Source of the DNA: Actinokineospora alba
GTDB taxonomy: Bacteria; Actinomycetota; Actinomycetes; Mycobacteriales; Pseudonocardiaceae
Reading direction: 5' to 3'
DNA: 64,000 nucleotides
NCBI RefSeq assembly: GCF_004362515.1
Contig: NZ_SNXU01000001.1
Coordinates: 3,224,001 to 3,288,000, forward strand
Under the pieces are notes generated by a model, which saw only the letters and a program-made list of their open reading frames with translations, was not told the DNA's origin and ran no database searches. Below, piece by piece: positions 8,390-18,214 of the stretch (its first letter is position 1; each line of letters opens with the position of its first letter). The translations under genes were made by a program, and so were the position numbers.

Positions 8390-9814
8390 ATGAACGACAA
8401 CGCACTGCGCACCGTCGAGGCCCGGATCCGTGAGCAGGCCGCCGCCTACTGCGAGTCCGACAACGTCCCCGGGTTCGTCGCCGGCGTCTACCAGGCGGGC
8501 GAGCAGATCATCGTCGCCCACGGCGTCGCGAACGTCGCGACCGGCGCGCCGATGCTTGACGACACCGGGTTCCTCTTCGGCTCTGTCACCAAGGTCCTGA
8601 CCACCACGCTGGTGCTCCAGCAGGTCGAGCGTGGCCTCCTCGACCTCGACGCGCCGGTGGTGAAGTACCTGCCCGAATTCGCCCTGACCGCGCCCGGTGC
8701 GGCGGACAAGATCCTGGTCCGCCACCTGGTCTCGCACACCAACGGCATCGACGCGGACCTGTTCTTCCCCGACGCCAAGGGGCGGGATGCCCTGAAGACC
8801 TATGTGGACGGTCTCGCGAGCGGTTGCGGCACGCTGTTCGAACCCGGTGAGCAGCTCAGCTACTCCAACGGCGGCATGATCGTCGCGGGCCGCCTGCTGG
8901 AGGTGGTGACCGGCCTGCCCTTCCACGACCTGCTGGCGCGCGACATCTACGGCCCGGTCGGGATGAAGGACTCCTGCACCTCCGCCGAGCAGGCCATCCT
9001 GCGCGGCACCGCGGTCGGTCATTTCCCGGACCCCGAGACCATGGCGCCCAAGCCCACGAACAGGTTCACCCTGCCCGACACCTGGGGGCCCGCGGGCGGC
9101 ACACCCATCGGCACCATCGCCGACCTGCTGGCGTTCGGGCGCACCCACCTCGCGGGGGGCGTGTCCCCGTCCGGCACGCGCGTCCTGTCCGCCGAGTCGA
9201 CCGCGCTGATGCGGCAGGTGTCCTACGACATGGACAGCCCCAACACCCCGCCGATCGGCCTGGGCTGGGTGCTGTACCCGTTCGGCGACACGACCGTGCT
9301 CGCCATGTCGGGCGCCTCGCCCGGCGGCGTCTCGCTCCTGTGTGTCGTGCCCGAACACGACCTGGTCTTCGCCGCGTTCGGCAACACGCCGGGGGCGATC
9401 ATGCTGCAGGACCAGCTCCTGCGGTGGCTGCTGACCGAGCACCTCGGCGTCCGGATCCCCACGCTGATCACCGAAGTGGCGCAGGACGTCGACCTCACGC
9501 CCTACGTGGGCACCTACCGCTCCAACCAGCTCCGCGTCGACGTCAGCGTCGTCGAGGGCCAGTTGGAGGAGCGGATGACCTACGAGCCCGCGGACGCGTC
9601 GCAGGAGCGGATCTTCACCGAGTTCGCCGGCGGCGCGACCGCCGCCCCGCCGCAGCGCTACGTGCCGATCCGGCCGGGCCTTTTCGCGCCCGCCGACTAT
9701 CCACTGGAGGTGTTCGACGGATACCTGCGACTGCTGCTCGTCTCCTACCACGACGTCCGTGACGGCCAAGCGCGCTTCCGCAACGGCGGCGGCCGGCTGA
9801 CCCGACGGGCCTGA
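8390..9814 (+). CDS. Serine hydrolase, class C beta-lactamase/DD-peptidase-like
   Basis: A 474-residue protein of the beta-lactamase-related (pfam00144-type) family. The SxxK nucleophile motif SVTK is at residues 65-68 and the YxN motif YSN at 158-160; LVSHTNGI precedes it as in esterase EstB-like members. There is no signal peptide, so it is probably an intracellular esterase or amidase rather than a resistance beta-lactamase. An ATG at 8381 is also in frame, but the promoter geometry predicts a leaderless mRNA beginning at the ATG at 8390. The MerR-type operator directly upstream and the merR gene 42 bp downstream suggest one inducible unit. Confidence 0.85.
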   Translation: MNDNALRTVEARIREQAAAYCESDNVPGFVAGVYQAGEQIIVAHGVANVATGAPMLDDTGFLFGSVTKVLTTTLVLQQVERGLLDLDAPVVKYLPEFALTAPGAADKILVRHLVSHTNGIDADLFFPDAKGRDALKTYVDGLASGCGTLFEPGEQLSYSNGGMIVAGRLLEVVTGLPFHDLLARDIYGPVGMKDSCTSAEQAILRGTAVGHFPDPETMAPKPTNRFTLPDTWGPAGGTPIGTIADLLAFGRTHLAGGVSPSGTRVLSAESTALMRQVSYDMDSPNTPPIGLGWVLYPFGDTTVLAMSGASPGGVSLLCVVPEHDLVFAAFGNTPGAIMLQDQLLRWLLTEHLGVRIPTLITEVAQDVDLTPYVGTYRSNQLRVDVSVVEGQLEERMTYEPADASQERIFTEFAGGATAAPPQRYVPIRPGLFAPADYPLEVFDGYLRLLLVSYHDVRDGQARFRNGGGRLTRRA

Positions 9815-9856
9815 CCGTGCCGAATGACCTGACCGCCGAGTGGGAGAATGTCCGAC

Positions 9857-10576
9857 GTGATCACGATCGGCCGACTCGCGGACTTCGCCGGAGTGACCAT
9901 CAAAGCCATCCGCCACTATCACGAGCGCGGACTGCTCGCCGAGCCCGACCGCGACTCGTCCGGCTACCGGCGCTACACCGCCAAAGACGCCATCGACCTC
10001 GTCAAGATCAGGACGCTGGCCGACGCCGGTGTGCCACTGGCCCGGGTGAAAGACCTCCTTGACGGCGACGCGGACGCACTCGCGGCGGCCATCGCCGAGA
10101 TCGACCGCGACCTTCAGGACCGCATCGCGCAGCTGCGGCGAACCCGCGATCAACTCGCCCAGTTGCGTGGCGGCGACCGGCTTTTCGTCTCTCCGGAGGT
10201 CGCGGGCTTTCTCGACGATCTGCGTGAACTCGGTGCCAGCGAACGCCAGATACGCCTGGAACGCGACGGCTGGATCATCATGCAGACCGCCTCACCCGAG
10301 GACGCTTCCGTGTGGATCGCCGAGAAGCGCGAGCTTTTGACCGATCCCGACTTCCGCGCCCTCTACCTCGAACATGACGCCGCCTACGACTGGCCGCCGG
10401 ACGATCCCCGCCTTCCGGCTCTCGCGGACCGCACCCGGAACTGGTTCACCGGTCATCAGAGCCGCTCCGAGTCCCGTCCCGTCCAGAACCCGACCATCGC
10501 CCGGTTGGCCGCGCGATCCCAACCCGGAGCCACCTCCCCGGCTTGGGACCGCCTCGCCCGACTGATGAACGACTGA
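9857..10576 (+). CDS. MerR family transcriptional regulator
   Basis: About 239 residues. The N-terminal MerR HTH/wing is clear: ITIGRLADFAGVTIKAIRHYHERGLL, then GYRRYTAKD, followed by a dimerisation coiled coil (IAEIDRDLQDRIAQLRRTRDQLAQL). The C-terminal ~120 residues form a TipA-like effector-binding region without the metal-binding Cys residues of metal sensors, so a small organic inducer is more likely. GTG 9857 is preferred because GGGAGA lies 9 nt upstream; ATG 9848 would directly abut it. It lies 42 bp after the serine hydrolase and probably activates the promoter at 8351-8382 (inference). Confidence 0.87.
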   Translation: MITIGRLADFAGVTIKAIRHYHERGLLAEPDRDSSGYRRYTAKDAIDLVKIRTLADAGVPLARVKDLLDGDADALAAAIAEIDRDLQDRIAQLRRTRDQLAQLRGGDRLFVSPEVAGFLDDLRELGASERQIRLERDGWIIMQTASPEDASVWIAEKRELLTDPDFRALYLEHDAAYDWPPDDPRLPALADRTRNWFTGHQSRSESRPVQNPTIARLAARSQPGATSPAWDRLARLMND

Positions 10577-10675
10577 CTCCCGATTCACCACCCCTGGCAA
10601 CCGCCGCCGTGTCACATCGCGCCGGCGTGATCCGTCATGGGTACGACCCACCAAGATCTGGAAGGAAACTTCACC

Positions 10676-11137
10676 ATGCAGGCTCGTATGAAGAACCCGG
10701 CCTTCGTTCTGCCCGACGCGATCAAGGGCATCGGGACCATGTTCAAGGCCATCAACCAGGGCGGCATCTCCCATGAACTGCAGGAGATCGTGGGCCTGCG
10801 CACCAGCCAGATCAACGGCTGCGGCGCCTGCGTGCACGCCCACACCCAGAACCTGATCAAGGCCGACCAGAGCGTCGAGCGGATCGCCGCGATCGCGGCA
10901 TGGCGGCATGCGCCGTTCTTCACCGACGCCGAACGCGCCGCTCTGAAGCTGGCCGAGGCCATGACCCGCCAGGCGGACCTGTCGACCGAGCCGGTGTCGG
11001 ACGAATTGTGGGACGAGGTCGCCGACCACTACGACGAGCAGCAGCTCTCCGCGCTGATCCTGGTGATCGCGGTGACCAACCTGTTCAACCGGATCAACGC
11101 CACCATCCAGGAGCCGGTCGGCACCACCTGGGGCTGA
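10676..11137 (+). CDS. Carboxymuconolactone decarboxylase/AhpD-like protein
   Basis: A 153-residue all-helical CMD/AhpD-family protein. The redox motif CGAC is at residues 49-52, followed by VHAH, which marks the peroxidase-associated (AhpD-like) branch rather than true decarboxylases. The start at ATG 10676 is set by GGAAGGAAA about 8 nt upstream. It stands alone after merR with a 99-nt gap. Likely role: alkylhydroperoxidase or thiol-disulphide chemistry in the cytoplasm. Confidence 0.87.
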   Translation: MQARMKNPAFVLPDAIKGIGTMFKAINQGGISHELQEIVGLRTSQINGCGACVHAHTQNLIKADQSVERIAAIAAWRHAPFFTDAERAALKLAEAMTRQADLSTEPVSDELWDEVADHYDEQQLSALILVIAVTNLFNRINATIQEPVGTTWG

Positions 11138-11336
11138 GCAGCCGCAGTCGGCCGCAGGCTCGCGGTCACTGTTCGCGCAGATCACGAAGGTAGTGGTGCG
11201 CCTGCGCAGCCGGGTGTGTCGGTCTCCGGCTCTGTGCGTATCTGCGTGCTCGCTGATTGAAGCTGATTGAATATGTTGACTTGCGTTCATCTCCGGTCAA
11301 TTATGGGTGCTCCCTGCGCTTCCTTCGGGAGTACTC

Positions 11337-13547
11337 ATGAAGACCTTGCTTCGTTCGCGGCCCGCGCGTCTCGGCGCGGCCGTCACGTCGGCGGCGGTCG
11401 CGGTGGCCGGCCTGGCCGTGATCGGTGCGACCGCGCCGTCCGCGGCGGCCCCGCTCGCGACCTACACCGTCACCGTCGACTCCGTCGGCACCTATCCGCA
11501 CCCCACCGACACCGGGGCGGGCACCTACATCGACAAGGACGGGACGTTCTACTTCCAGCAGTCCGCGTCCCTGTACGGAGCGACCCAGCACCGCGAGTGG
11601 GAGTTCTTCTCCGGGACCAACTTCGAGACGGCGACCCGGTCGCCGATCAGCGACGCGGTCAACCCGAGCAACTCGGCCGACAAGAACAGCGACACCACTT
11701 GGCGCTGCAACAACAGCCCCACGGGTGTCGAGTCGACCTACGCGCCGTCGACGGCCAGCTACTCGCAGCGCAACTTCTGCACGCTGATCGGCGTCTGGGT
11801 GGACCCGGACACCGGTGACTGGTATGGGTTGGTGCACAACGAGTTCACCCCGCAGCCCTTCGGCGACGGCCTGCACTACGACTCGATCGACTACGCCGTG
11901 TCCAAGGACCAGGGGCGCACCTGGGTCATCCGCGACCACGCGATCACCTCGCCGTACAGCACGAAACGCAACGACACCGCGGCTTTCCCGAACCAGACCT
12001 ACCACTACGGCACGGGCGACCAGCGCCTGTTCGTCGACGCCGCGTCCGGCTACTTCTACGTGTTCTACGGCTCGCGCATCGTCGACAAAGCGGGTAGCTG
12101 GAAGGCGTTCTACGGCCATGTCGCGCGCTCGCCGATCTCGTCGAAGATGGCGAAGGGCTCCTGGCAGAAGTGGTACGGCGGCGCGTGGTCGCAGGCGGGC
12201 GTCGGTGGGCGCGAGAGCAACATGGTTCCCATCAGCACCAACGCGAACGGGTACACCCCGACCACCGCGGAGTACAACCCGGCCAACACCGGCACCGCGA
12301 GCCAGCAGATCGCGGCGGGAACGATGCCGCCGACGTCGCCGCTGTTCGTCATGAACATCGCGTACAACGCCCACCTCCGCCTCTACATCGGCACCCCGCA
12401 GGCGGTCGACCAGTCCGGCAACGCGCCGCAGGAGATCTACGCGACCGACAACCTGGCCACCCAGAAGTGGTTCAAGCTGGGGGACACCGGCAGCTACCGC
12501 AACGCGTCTTGGTACCGCTGGTTCCTCGACACGGCGAGCAAGACCGGATCCACCATCATCGGCAAGACCTTCCGCAGCTACTGTTCCTTCGGCTGCGCGA
12601 ACAACGCCAGCGGCCAGTACATCGACGCCACCATCACCGCGTCGACCGCCGCTCCGTCCCCTGTGGACACAACCAGGTCGTACACCATCGGCGTGGCCGG
12701 GGGCCGGGTCCTCGCCCAGGTCAGCGGCAGCACGGCGACGACGTCGGTCAGCTCGGCGACCGGGGCGAACGAGCAGAAGTGGGCGTTCCACCCCACCGGT
12801 GACGGCGCCTACCGCATCGTCAACGTCGGCTCCGGCAACGCCCTCGGCGTCACCTCCTCGGCCAACTCCGGCCGGGCCTGGGGCGCCAAGCCCACGGTGA
12901 CATCAGGCTCCAGCGTCGGCCAGCAGTGGTGGGTGGTGCCATCCGGGACCACGTACCGCTTGGTCAACCGCTTCAGCGGCCTCGTGATCGCCCTGTCCGC
13001 GGACAGCACCCGCGCCGCGGAGACCACCCCGGTGCGCACCTGGAGCAACGCCACCGGCAACACCGTCGGCGGCACCCGCACCGCCGCCGAGCAGACGATC
13101 ACCCTGACCGCGGTCGGAACCGCCCCGCCACCGACCACCCTCGACGGCACCCACACCCTCGTCGCGTCGGGCAAGGCACTCGACAACCCCGGCCACTCCA
13201 CCACCGCGGGAACCCAGCTCATCACCTGGACCCCCCACGGCGGCCCCAACCAGACTTGGGTCTTCACCGCCAATTCCGACGGCTCGTACCAGATCAAGAA
13301 CGGCGAGTCGAACCTCTGCGTCGACGTGGCCGACTACTCGACCACCGCGGGCGGCAAGATCGTCCAGTGGACCTGCACGGGAGGCACCAACCAGCGCTGG
13401 GACGCCACCAGACTCGGCGATGGGACCTACACCCTGCGGTCCCGGAGCAGCGGCCTGCTCCTCACCACCGCGTCCACCACGAACGGCGCGCTGGTGACCC
13501 AGCAGAACGACACCGGCTCAGCCCTGCAGCACTGGACCATCGGCTGA
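11337..13547 (+). CDS. Secreted protein with C-terminal ricin-type lectin (RICIN) domains
   Basis: A 736-residue exported protein. The signal peptide is at residues 1-~38 (MKTLLRSRPARLG, hydrophobic core, AAP cleavage region). The ~400-residue N-terminal module has sialidase-like wording (YAVSKDQGRTWVI, Asp-box-like) and many aromatic residues, suggesting a beta-propeller that acts on or binds glycans. I do not recognise the exact family. Two RICIN B-type trefoils follow, at about residues 450-590 and 605-736, with QxW motifs (QKW, QQW, QTW, QRW, QHW) typical of sugar binding. GGGAG 5 nt before ATG 11337 sets the start. It is convergent with the large subtilase and shares its terminator. Confidence 0.82.
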   Translation: MKTLLRSRPARLGAAVTSAAVAVAGLAVIGATAPSAAAPLATYTVTVDSVGTYPHPTDTGAGTYIDKDGTFYFQQSASLYGATQHREWEFFSGTNFETATRSPISDAVNPSNSADKNSDTTWRCNNSPTGVESTYAPSTASYSQRNFCTLIGVWVDPDTGDWYGLVHNEFTPQPFGDGLHYDSIDYAVSKDQGRTWVIRDHAITSPYSTKRNDTAAFPNQTYHYGTGDQRLFVDAASGYFYVFYGSRIVDKAGSWKAFYGHVARSPISSKMAKGSWQKWYGGAWSQAGVGGRESNMVPISTNANGYTPTTAEYNPANTGTASQQIAAGTMPPTSPLFVMNIAYNAHLRLYIGTPQAVDQSGNAPQEIYATDNLATQKWFKLGDTGSYRNASWYRWFLDTASKTGSTIIGKTFRSYCSFGCANNASGQYIDATITASTAAPSPVDTTRSYTIGVAGGRVLAQVSGSTATTSVSSATGANEQKWAFHPTGDGAYRIVNVGSGNALGVTSSANSGRAWGAKPTVTSGSSVGQQWWVVPSGTTYRLVNRFSGLVIALSADSTRAAETTPVRTWSNATGNTVGGTRTAAEQTITLTAVGTAPPPTTLDGTHTLVASGKALDNPGHSTTAGTQLITWTPHGGPNQTWVFTANSDGSYQIKNGESNLCVDVADYSTTAGGKIVQWTCTGGTNQRWDATRLGDGTYTLRSRSSGLLLTTASTTNGALVTQQNDTGSALQHWTIG

Positions 13548-13554
13548 CCACGAC

Positions 13555-13586
13555 AGCGGGCCGGGAGCACTTGCTCCCGGCCCGCT
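13555..13586. terminator. Bidirectional terminator-like hairpin
   Basis: Perfect 15-bp inverted repeat (13555-13569 and 13572-13586) with a tiny loop, between the convergent RICIN and S8 genes. Confidence 0.85.
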
Positions 13587-13613
13587 TCGCGTCCACCGTC
13601 ACCTCGTGCGCGG

Positions 13614-16600
13614 CTACTTCACCTGATGGACGTTGTAGAGCGTCTCGGTCACCGTGCCGCCCGCCGAATCCGTCACCTCGAGCTTGAGCGAGACCGAGCC
13701 CGCGGTGGCGTTCGACAGGATGGTCCGGAACGCGAGGTCGCTGTGCCGGGTCAGCGACTGCGGCTGCCAGGTCGCGCCCTCGTCGTAGGAGATCCAGCCC
13801 TGCATCGTCTGCGCGGTCCGCGAGGTTCCGCCCAAGGGGCGCAAGGTGAACACCGCGAGGCGAGGCACACCGACCGGCATCGAGTTGTCCAGGTCCACGT
13901 ACATCGTGTAGTCGAGGGTGTCGATCTTCTGGACCTCACACGGGTTCGGGTCGGGGTTGGCCACGTACCGGTCCCGGCCACACATGAAGAACGCGGAGCT
14001 CTGCTCCTGCACGGCCTGCTGGGAGGTGAATCCGTAGGTGGTCTCCACCCGATAGGCGCCCGGGGTCGTGCCGTTCGGCCGATACTTGAGACTCAGTTCG
14101 TAGTTCGCCGACGCGGCAGGCACGTCATAGACGGTCATCTCGTCCTGGAGGCGCCCGGTCACCGGTTGTCCGTCGCGCTTGAGGCCGATCTCCACCTTCG
14201 TGCCGTTAGGCAACTGTGGCTGCCCGCCGTGTTCGCTGCCGTGCCCGTCGACCAACTGCGGCACCGGGTAGAACGTGTTGCCTTGCCGCGACAGGAAGTG
14301 GTACGAGCCCTTTCCTTCGATGTCGAGCGACCATGACGGCTGGCCGAGTCGCACCGGCTGCTGGTTCCAGGTTTCCTGTTTGGACGCTCCTGGGTTGTTG
14401 AACACCGTGTTGGTGGTCCACATCGCCGTGCTCGTGGTCGGCTCGATGTTGACGATCCGCTCCCAGAGCAGCGCCGGGTTCGCCGGACCGTAGTAGTCGA
14501 TGCGGTTGGCGGGTGTCCACGCCATCATCCCGGGGGTGATGGACAGCATCGGCGAGGAGATGTTGCGCCGCAGGGTGTCCACGGTGCCGACCGTCGAGTT
14601 CGGCTTGGCGCTGTGGTAGGCGCCGGACACCGAGACCAGCTGGTTGTGCTGAACGGTGAACGCCGGGTTCGCCGGGATCGTGTCGTAGGCGAGGTGGTAG
14701 GCGATGGTGTTGGTGGGGTAGCCCGCCACGGTCGCCGTGGCGCTGCCGCCCGGCAACGCGTCGCGCAGCGAGATTCCGTCGGACTTGCGCAGGTAGGTGA
14801 CCGGGATGAGGCTGCCGCCGTCGTCGGAGACCGGATACGTGAAGGAGGAGGTGTCGTAGGCGATCACGCCCGCGGCGCCGGCGGCCACCGCGCGGTCGAC
14901 CACGGGGCGGATGCCCCCATGCGTGTTCAGTCCGACGAGAACGACCTTGCCCTGCACGCTTGTGCCGCTGAAGAACGCCGGGTCACCGGTCCCGCCGAAC
15001 ACGACGGTGCGCTGCTGCGAGCCGGTGAACGCCTTCAGTACGCCCGCACCGCCGACCTCCGAGTAGCTGTAGTAGCGGGGGTGCCATGAGGTGGAGCCGA
15101 CGGTGATGTCCAGGTGGGCGCGCATCTGGGTCACCTGGTACTGGTGGTCCAGCGAGCCCTTGGTCACCGATGGCGTCGGGTTGGTGTACGAGACCACGCC
15201 TTCGTGCGGCCACACGTGGGCCGCGCGGGCGGTCCCGGAAACGGGGGTGCGCTTGAAGAACAGGTCTTGGCCGATTCGCTGGCTGGGCAGGGGAGTCTGG
15301 ACGGTGATCTTCTTGAGCTGGCGAAGGTCGAACACCACATCCGTGTTCTGGGTGATCTCGATCTGGGGCTGGATCATCGACACGGTCGTGAGATCCAGTT
15401 GCGGGTCGACACCGGCCCGCCCGATGAGGTCGGCCGAGTAGGTGCCGACGGGCACCCGCACCGTCGACGCGTTCGGCGCGATGTCCGACCACACCGCCGC
15501 CGCGGCACCGTCCTGGTCGAGGGGCACCAGTGTTCCGGTCAGACAGGGCCTGCCCAAGACTCCGCAGCTTGAATGCATCGGCTGGCCGTCGAACCCGATC
15601 ACCTTGAAAGTCACGTCCCGCAGCGCGGTCCTGGTCATGGTGATCGGCGTGACCACGGTGCCCGCCGCGCCCGCCCCGGACGCGGTGACCACGCCGGAGT
15701 AGCCGACGTTGGTCACCAGGTTGTTCGGGTTGACGGTCAGCGTCAGCGTCGCGCTGCCGCCCGCGGGGACACTGAAACCGGTGTGGGACAGCGACAGCGT
15801 TCCCGCGGGCGCCGCGACGCCCGCGTCATCGGTCAGCCGCGCGCTGAACGACAGCGTGACCGCGGCGGCCCCGGTGTTGTTGTAGGTGATCGTCCTGGTC
15901 TGGTTGGCGGTGTTGCTCGGGTCGACGTTGCCGAAGCCGACCGCCGCCGGGTTGGCCAGCACGGTCTCCGCGATGGCGCGCTGGGCGTTGATCCGGCCGC
16001 TGCCCTGGGCGTTCGCGGGTTTGCCGAGATCGTCGGCCGAGCCGACGATGCCCGCCTTGAGCTGCGCGGCCGTCCAGGTGGGATTGCGCTGGGCGAGGAT
16101 GGCGGCCTGCCCGGCGACATGCGGTGTGGCCATGGAGGTGCCGTTGGCCGAGGTGTAGTTCTGGTCGACAGGGGAGCCCATGGCTGTCCCGGCCGCCCGG
16201 GCCGCCACGATCGCCACGCCCGGCGCCGAGACCTCCGGCTTCATCGCCCCATCGGTCCGCGGGCCGCGGCTGGAGAAGCTCGCGACCGCGTCGACCTTGT
16301 CGACAGCCGCGACGGTCAGCGCCGACGTCGCCGCGCCCGGCGCGCCGATGGTCCGTGACTTCGGGCCGCTGTTGCCCGCGGCGATCACGAACAGCGCCCC
16401 GGTCTGCGCGGTCAGCGAGTCGACCGCCTGGCTCATCGGGTCGGTCCCGTCGGTCGGGCCGCTGCCCAGGCTCAGGTTGATGACCTTGGCCTGGGCGGTG
16501 GTCGCCGCCCACTGCATGCCGCTGATGATCCACGACTCCTGGCCGGAACCGTTGCCGCCGAGCACCTTCCCGATGGCCAGCTGCGCCCCCGGCGCCACGC

Positions 16601-17450
16601 CCTTGCGCTGCCCACCCGACGCCGCGCCGGTCCCCGCGACCGTGGCGGCGACATGCGTGCCGTGGCCGTGGCGGTCGAGGTTGTCCTGTTCGGACGGGAC
16701 GAAGCTGGCCGCGGTGGCGATCCGGCCGCCCAGGTCGGGGTGCGACGCGTCGGCTCCGGTGTCGAGCACCGCGACCTTGACGCCCGCGCCGTTGTAGCCC
16801 GCCGCCCACGCCTGCGGGGCCTTGACCTGCGGGATGCTCTCGGCGAGCGTGGCGTTGACCTTGCGGTCCAGCGAAAGCCGCTGTACTCCGCTGGAGCCTG
16901 CGGCGACGGCGGCCCAGAGCTGGCCGGCCTTGCCCTTGTCGACCTCGACGGCCTGCGCGCCGATGCTGTCGAGAGTGTGGGACATGCGGGTGCCCGGCAG
17001 GTTCGCCGCCTTGCCGCGCACGGTCTTCGCGTCGAGCTTCTGCGCGGACTTCGTGTAGCCCGCGATGAGCGGCAGGCCGGATCGGTCCGCGTCGGCGTAT
17101 CCGTTGTCCGCCAGGTAGGCCACGTCGAAAAGCGTCTCGTCCACGGTTCCCGAGCGAATCGCCGCCTCGGCGTCGCTGGGCACCACGAGCAGTTTGCCGT
17201 TCCGGTTGTGGATCACGTAGGCCACGCCCGGTCGGGTCTTGGTCACGATGGCACTCGCCGACCCCGCACCGCGGTCCACGAGCACCACGTCGCCGGTGAC
17301 CAGCGTGACCGCCTGCGAACGGTGCACGGCCTGCTCGGACCTCGGCTCCGCGACGGCGAGCGGCCCGCCGACGATGGGCGAGGTCGCCGACATCGCCGTC
17401 GCCAGCACAACCGAGCAGGCGAATAATTTGTTTGGTCTATTTTTCGACAC
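13614..17450 (-). CDS. Secreted S8 (subtilisin-like) serine peptidase with PA domain
   Basis: A 1278-residue extracellular subtilase. The signal peptide is at ~1-35, then a ~180-residue pro-region. The catalytic triad is visible: Asp ~230 (VAVLDTGADASHPDLGG), His ~263 (HGHGTHVAA) and Ser ~439 (NGTSMATPHVAG), with oxyanion Asn in AAGNSGPKS. Further along are an Ig-like segment (~500-600), a protease-associated insert (SVQGKVVLVGLNTHGG, GAAGVIAYD) and long beta-rich C-terminal modules. I chose GTG 17450 (GGGGA about 10 nt upstream); the frame extends to 17504 but those residues do not look like a signal peptide start. It is typical of the ~1200-residue actinobacterial S8 group. Upstream, 17451-17747 is a non-coding promoter region with an imperfect TGTGTC/GACACA dyad at 17485-17505. 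Confidence 0.92.
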   Translation of the reverse strand: MSKNRPNKLFACSVVLATAMSATSPIVGGPLAVAEPRSEQAVHRSQAVTLVTGDVVLVDRGAGSASAIVTKTRPGVAYVIHNRNGKLLVVPSDAEAAIRSGTVDETLFDVAYLADNGYADADRSGLPLIAGYTKSAQKLDAKTVRGKAANLPGTRMSHTLDSIGAQAVEVDKGKAGQLWAAVAAGSSGVQRLSLDRKVNATLAESIPQVKAPQAWAAGYNGAGVKVAVLDTGADASHPDLGGRIATAASFVPSEQDNLDRHGHGTHVAATVAGTGAASGGQRKGVAPGAQLAIGKVLGGNGSGQESWIISGMQWAATTAQAKVINLSLGSGPTDGTDPMSQAVDSLTAQTGALFVIAAGNSGPKSRTIGAPGAATSALTVAAVDKVDAVASFSSRGPRTDGAMKPEVSAPGVAIVAARAAGTAMGSPVDQNYTSANGTSMATPHVAGQAAILAQRNPTWTAAQLKAGIVGSADDLGKPANAQGSGRINAQRAIAETVLANPAAVGFGNVDPSNTANQTRTITYNNTGAAAVTLSFSARLTDDAGVAAPAGTLSLSHTGFSVPAGGSATLTLTVNPNNLVTNVGYSGVVTASGAGAAGTVVTPITMTRTALRDVTFKVIGFDGQPMHSSCGVLGRPCLTGTLVPLDQDGAAAAVWSDIAPNASTVRVPVGTYSADLIGRAGVDPQLDLTTVSMIQPQIEITQNTDVVFDLRQLKKITVQTPLPSQRIGQDLFFKRTPVSGTARAAHVWPHEGVVSYTNPTPSVTKGSLDHQYQVTQMRAHLDITVGSTSWHPRYYSYSEVGGAGVLKAFTGSQQRTVVFGGTGDPAFFSGTSVQGKVVLVGLNTHGGIRPVVDRAVAAGAAGVIAYDTSSFTYPVSDDGGSLIPVTYLRKSDGISLRDALPGGSATATVAGYPTNTIAYHLAYDTIPANPAFTVQHNQLVSVSGAYHSAKPNSTVGTVDTLRRNISSPMLSITPGMMAWTPANRIDYYGPANPALLWERIVNIEPTTSTAMWTTNTVFNNPGASKQETWNQQPVRLGQPSWSLDIEGKGSYHFLSRQGNTFYPVPQLVDGHGSEHGGQPQLPNGTKVEIGLKRDGQPVTGRLQDEMTVYDVPAASANYELSLKYRPNGTTPGAYRVETTYGFTSQQAVQEQSSAFFMCGRDRYVANPDPNPCEVQKIDTLDYTMYVDLDNSMPVGVPRLAVFTLRPLGGTSRTAQTMQGWISYDEGATWQPQSLTRHSDLAFRTILSNATAGSVSLKLEVTDSAGGTVTETLYNVHQVK

Positions 17451-17747
17451 GTGTGGATATCCCCAAAAGGTGCATGAATTGAGCTGTGTCAACCGCGTCG
17501 ACACACAGTGGTCACATTGGAGATCCCCGAGTCTCCGTCATCGACCCTACCTGGCGAAACATCGAACCTATAGTGATCGAAAATGACAAATTCAGGCCCT
17601 GGAATTATCCGGGCAGGCGATCCGAAAGGGCGGATTGCGCCATTCGTCGCACAATCCCCCGGCGACGGGCGGCACCCGTAAATTTCGGGGACCCAGCGCG
17701 CTGTTCGCGGCTCGCGTGGCGTCGGCGGCTTGTCTACGCTCGGTGGC

Positions 17748-18128
17748 ATGACAGAGCCCGACCGGTTCGCGAGCGTCCGCTACCTCGTCGACGACGTGCG
17801 GGCGGCCGTGGACTTCTACACCACCCACCTCGGCTTCACCCTGAACACCGACGCCGCGCCCGCCTTCGCCGACGTGGTGCGCGGTCCGCTGCGGCTGCTG
17901 CTGTCCGGTCCCACCAGTTCCGGCGCCCGCGCCACCGTCGGTGTCGCCGACACCCCGGGCGGTAACCGCATCCACCTCATCGTCGCCGACCTGGACGCCG
18001 AGATCGCCCGGCTCCGCGACGCGGGCCTGTCCTTCCTCAACGAGGTCGTCGCCGGGCCGGGCGGGCGCCAGATCCTGCTCAGCGACCCCGCAGGCAACCT
18101 GGTCGAACTGTTCCAACCCGCCGAGTAG
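17748..18128 (+). CDS. VOC (glyoxalase/bleomycin-resistance fold) family protein
   Basis: A 126-residue single-domain VOC protein: VRYLVDDVRAAVDFYTTHLGF at the start, DPAGNLVELFQP at the end, the two paired beta-alpha-beta-beta-beta halves of the fold. The conserved metal-ligand pattern ends in the Glu of NLVELF. The ATG at 17748 appears leaderless: a -10-like TACGCT (17735-17740) lies exactly 7 nt upstream and no Shine-Dalgarno is seen. The substrate is unknown; dioxygenase, glyoxalase or drug-binding roles are all possible in this family. Confidence 0.85.
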   Translation: MTEPDRFASVRYLVDDVRAAVDFYTTHLGFTLNTDAAPAFADVVRGPLRLLLSGPTSSGARATVGVADTPGGNRIHLIVADLDAEIARLRDAGLSFLNEVVAGPGGRQILLSDPAGNLVELFQPAE

Positions 18129-18214
18129 AAGGAATTCGTCGGGGACGGGCTGAATCCTTTCGCGGTGTCAGGTCCTCTTATAGGCGATGGTCTCGTCAAG
18201 AGGGGACAGGTGAG

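Noticed and set aside
17485..17505. TGTGTC/GACACA dyad before the large S8 gene as a firm operator
   Set aside because: The half-sites are short with a 9-nt centre and I see no second copy; kept only as a remark in the gene entry.
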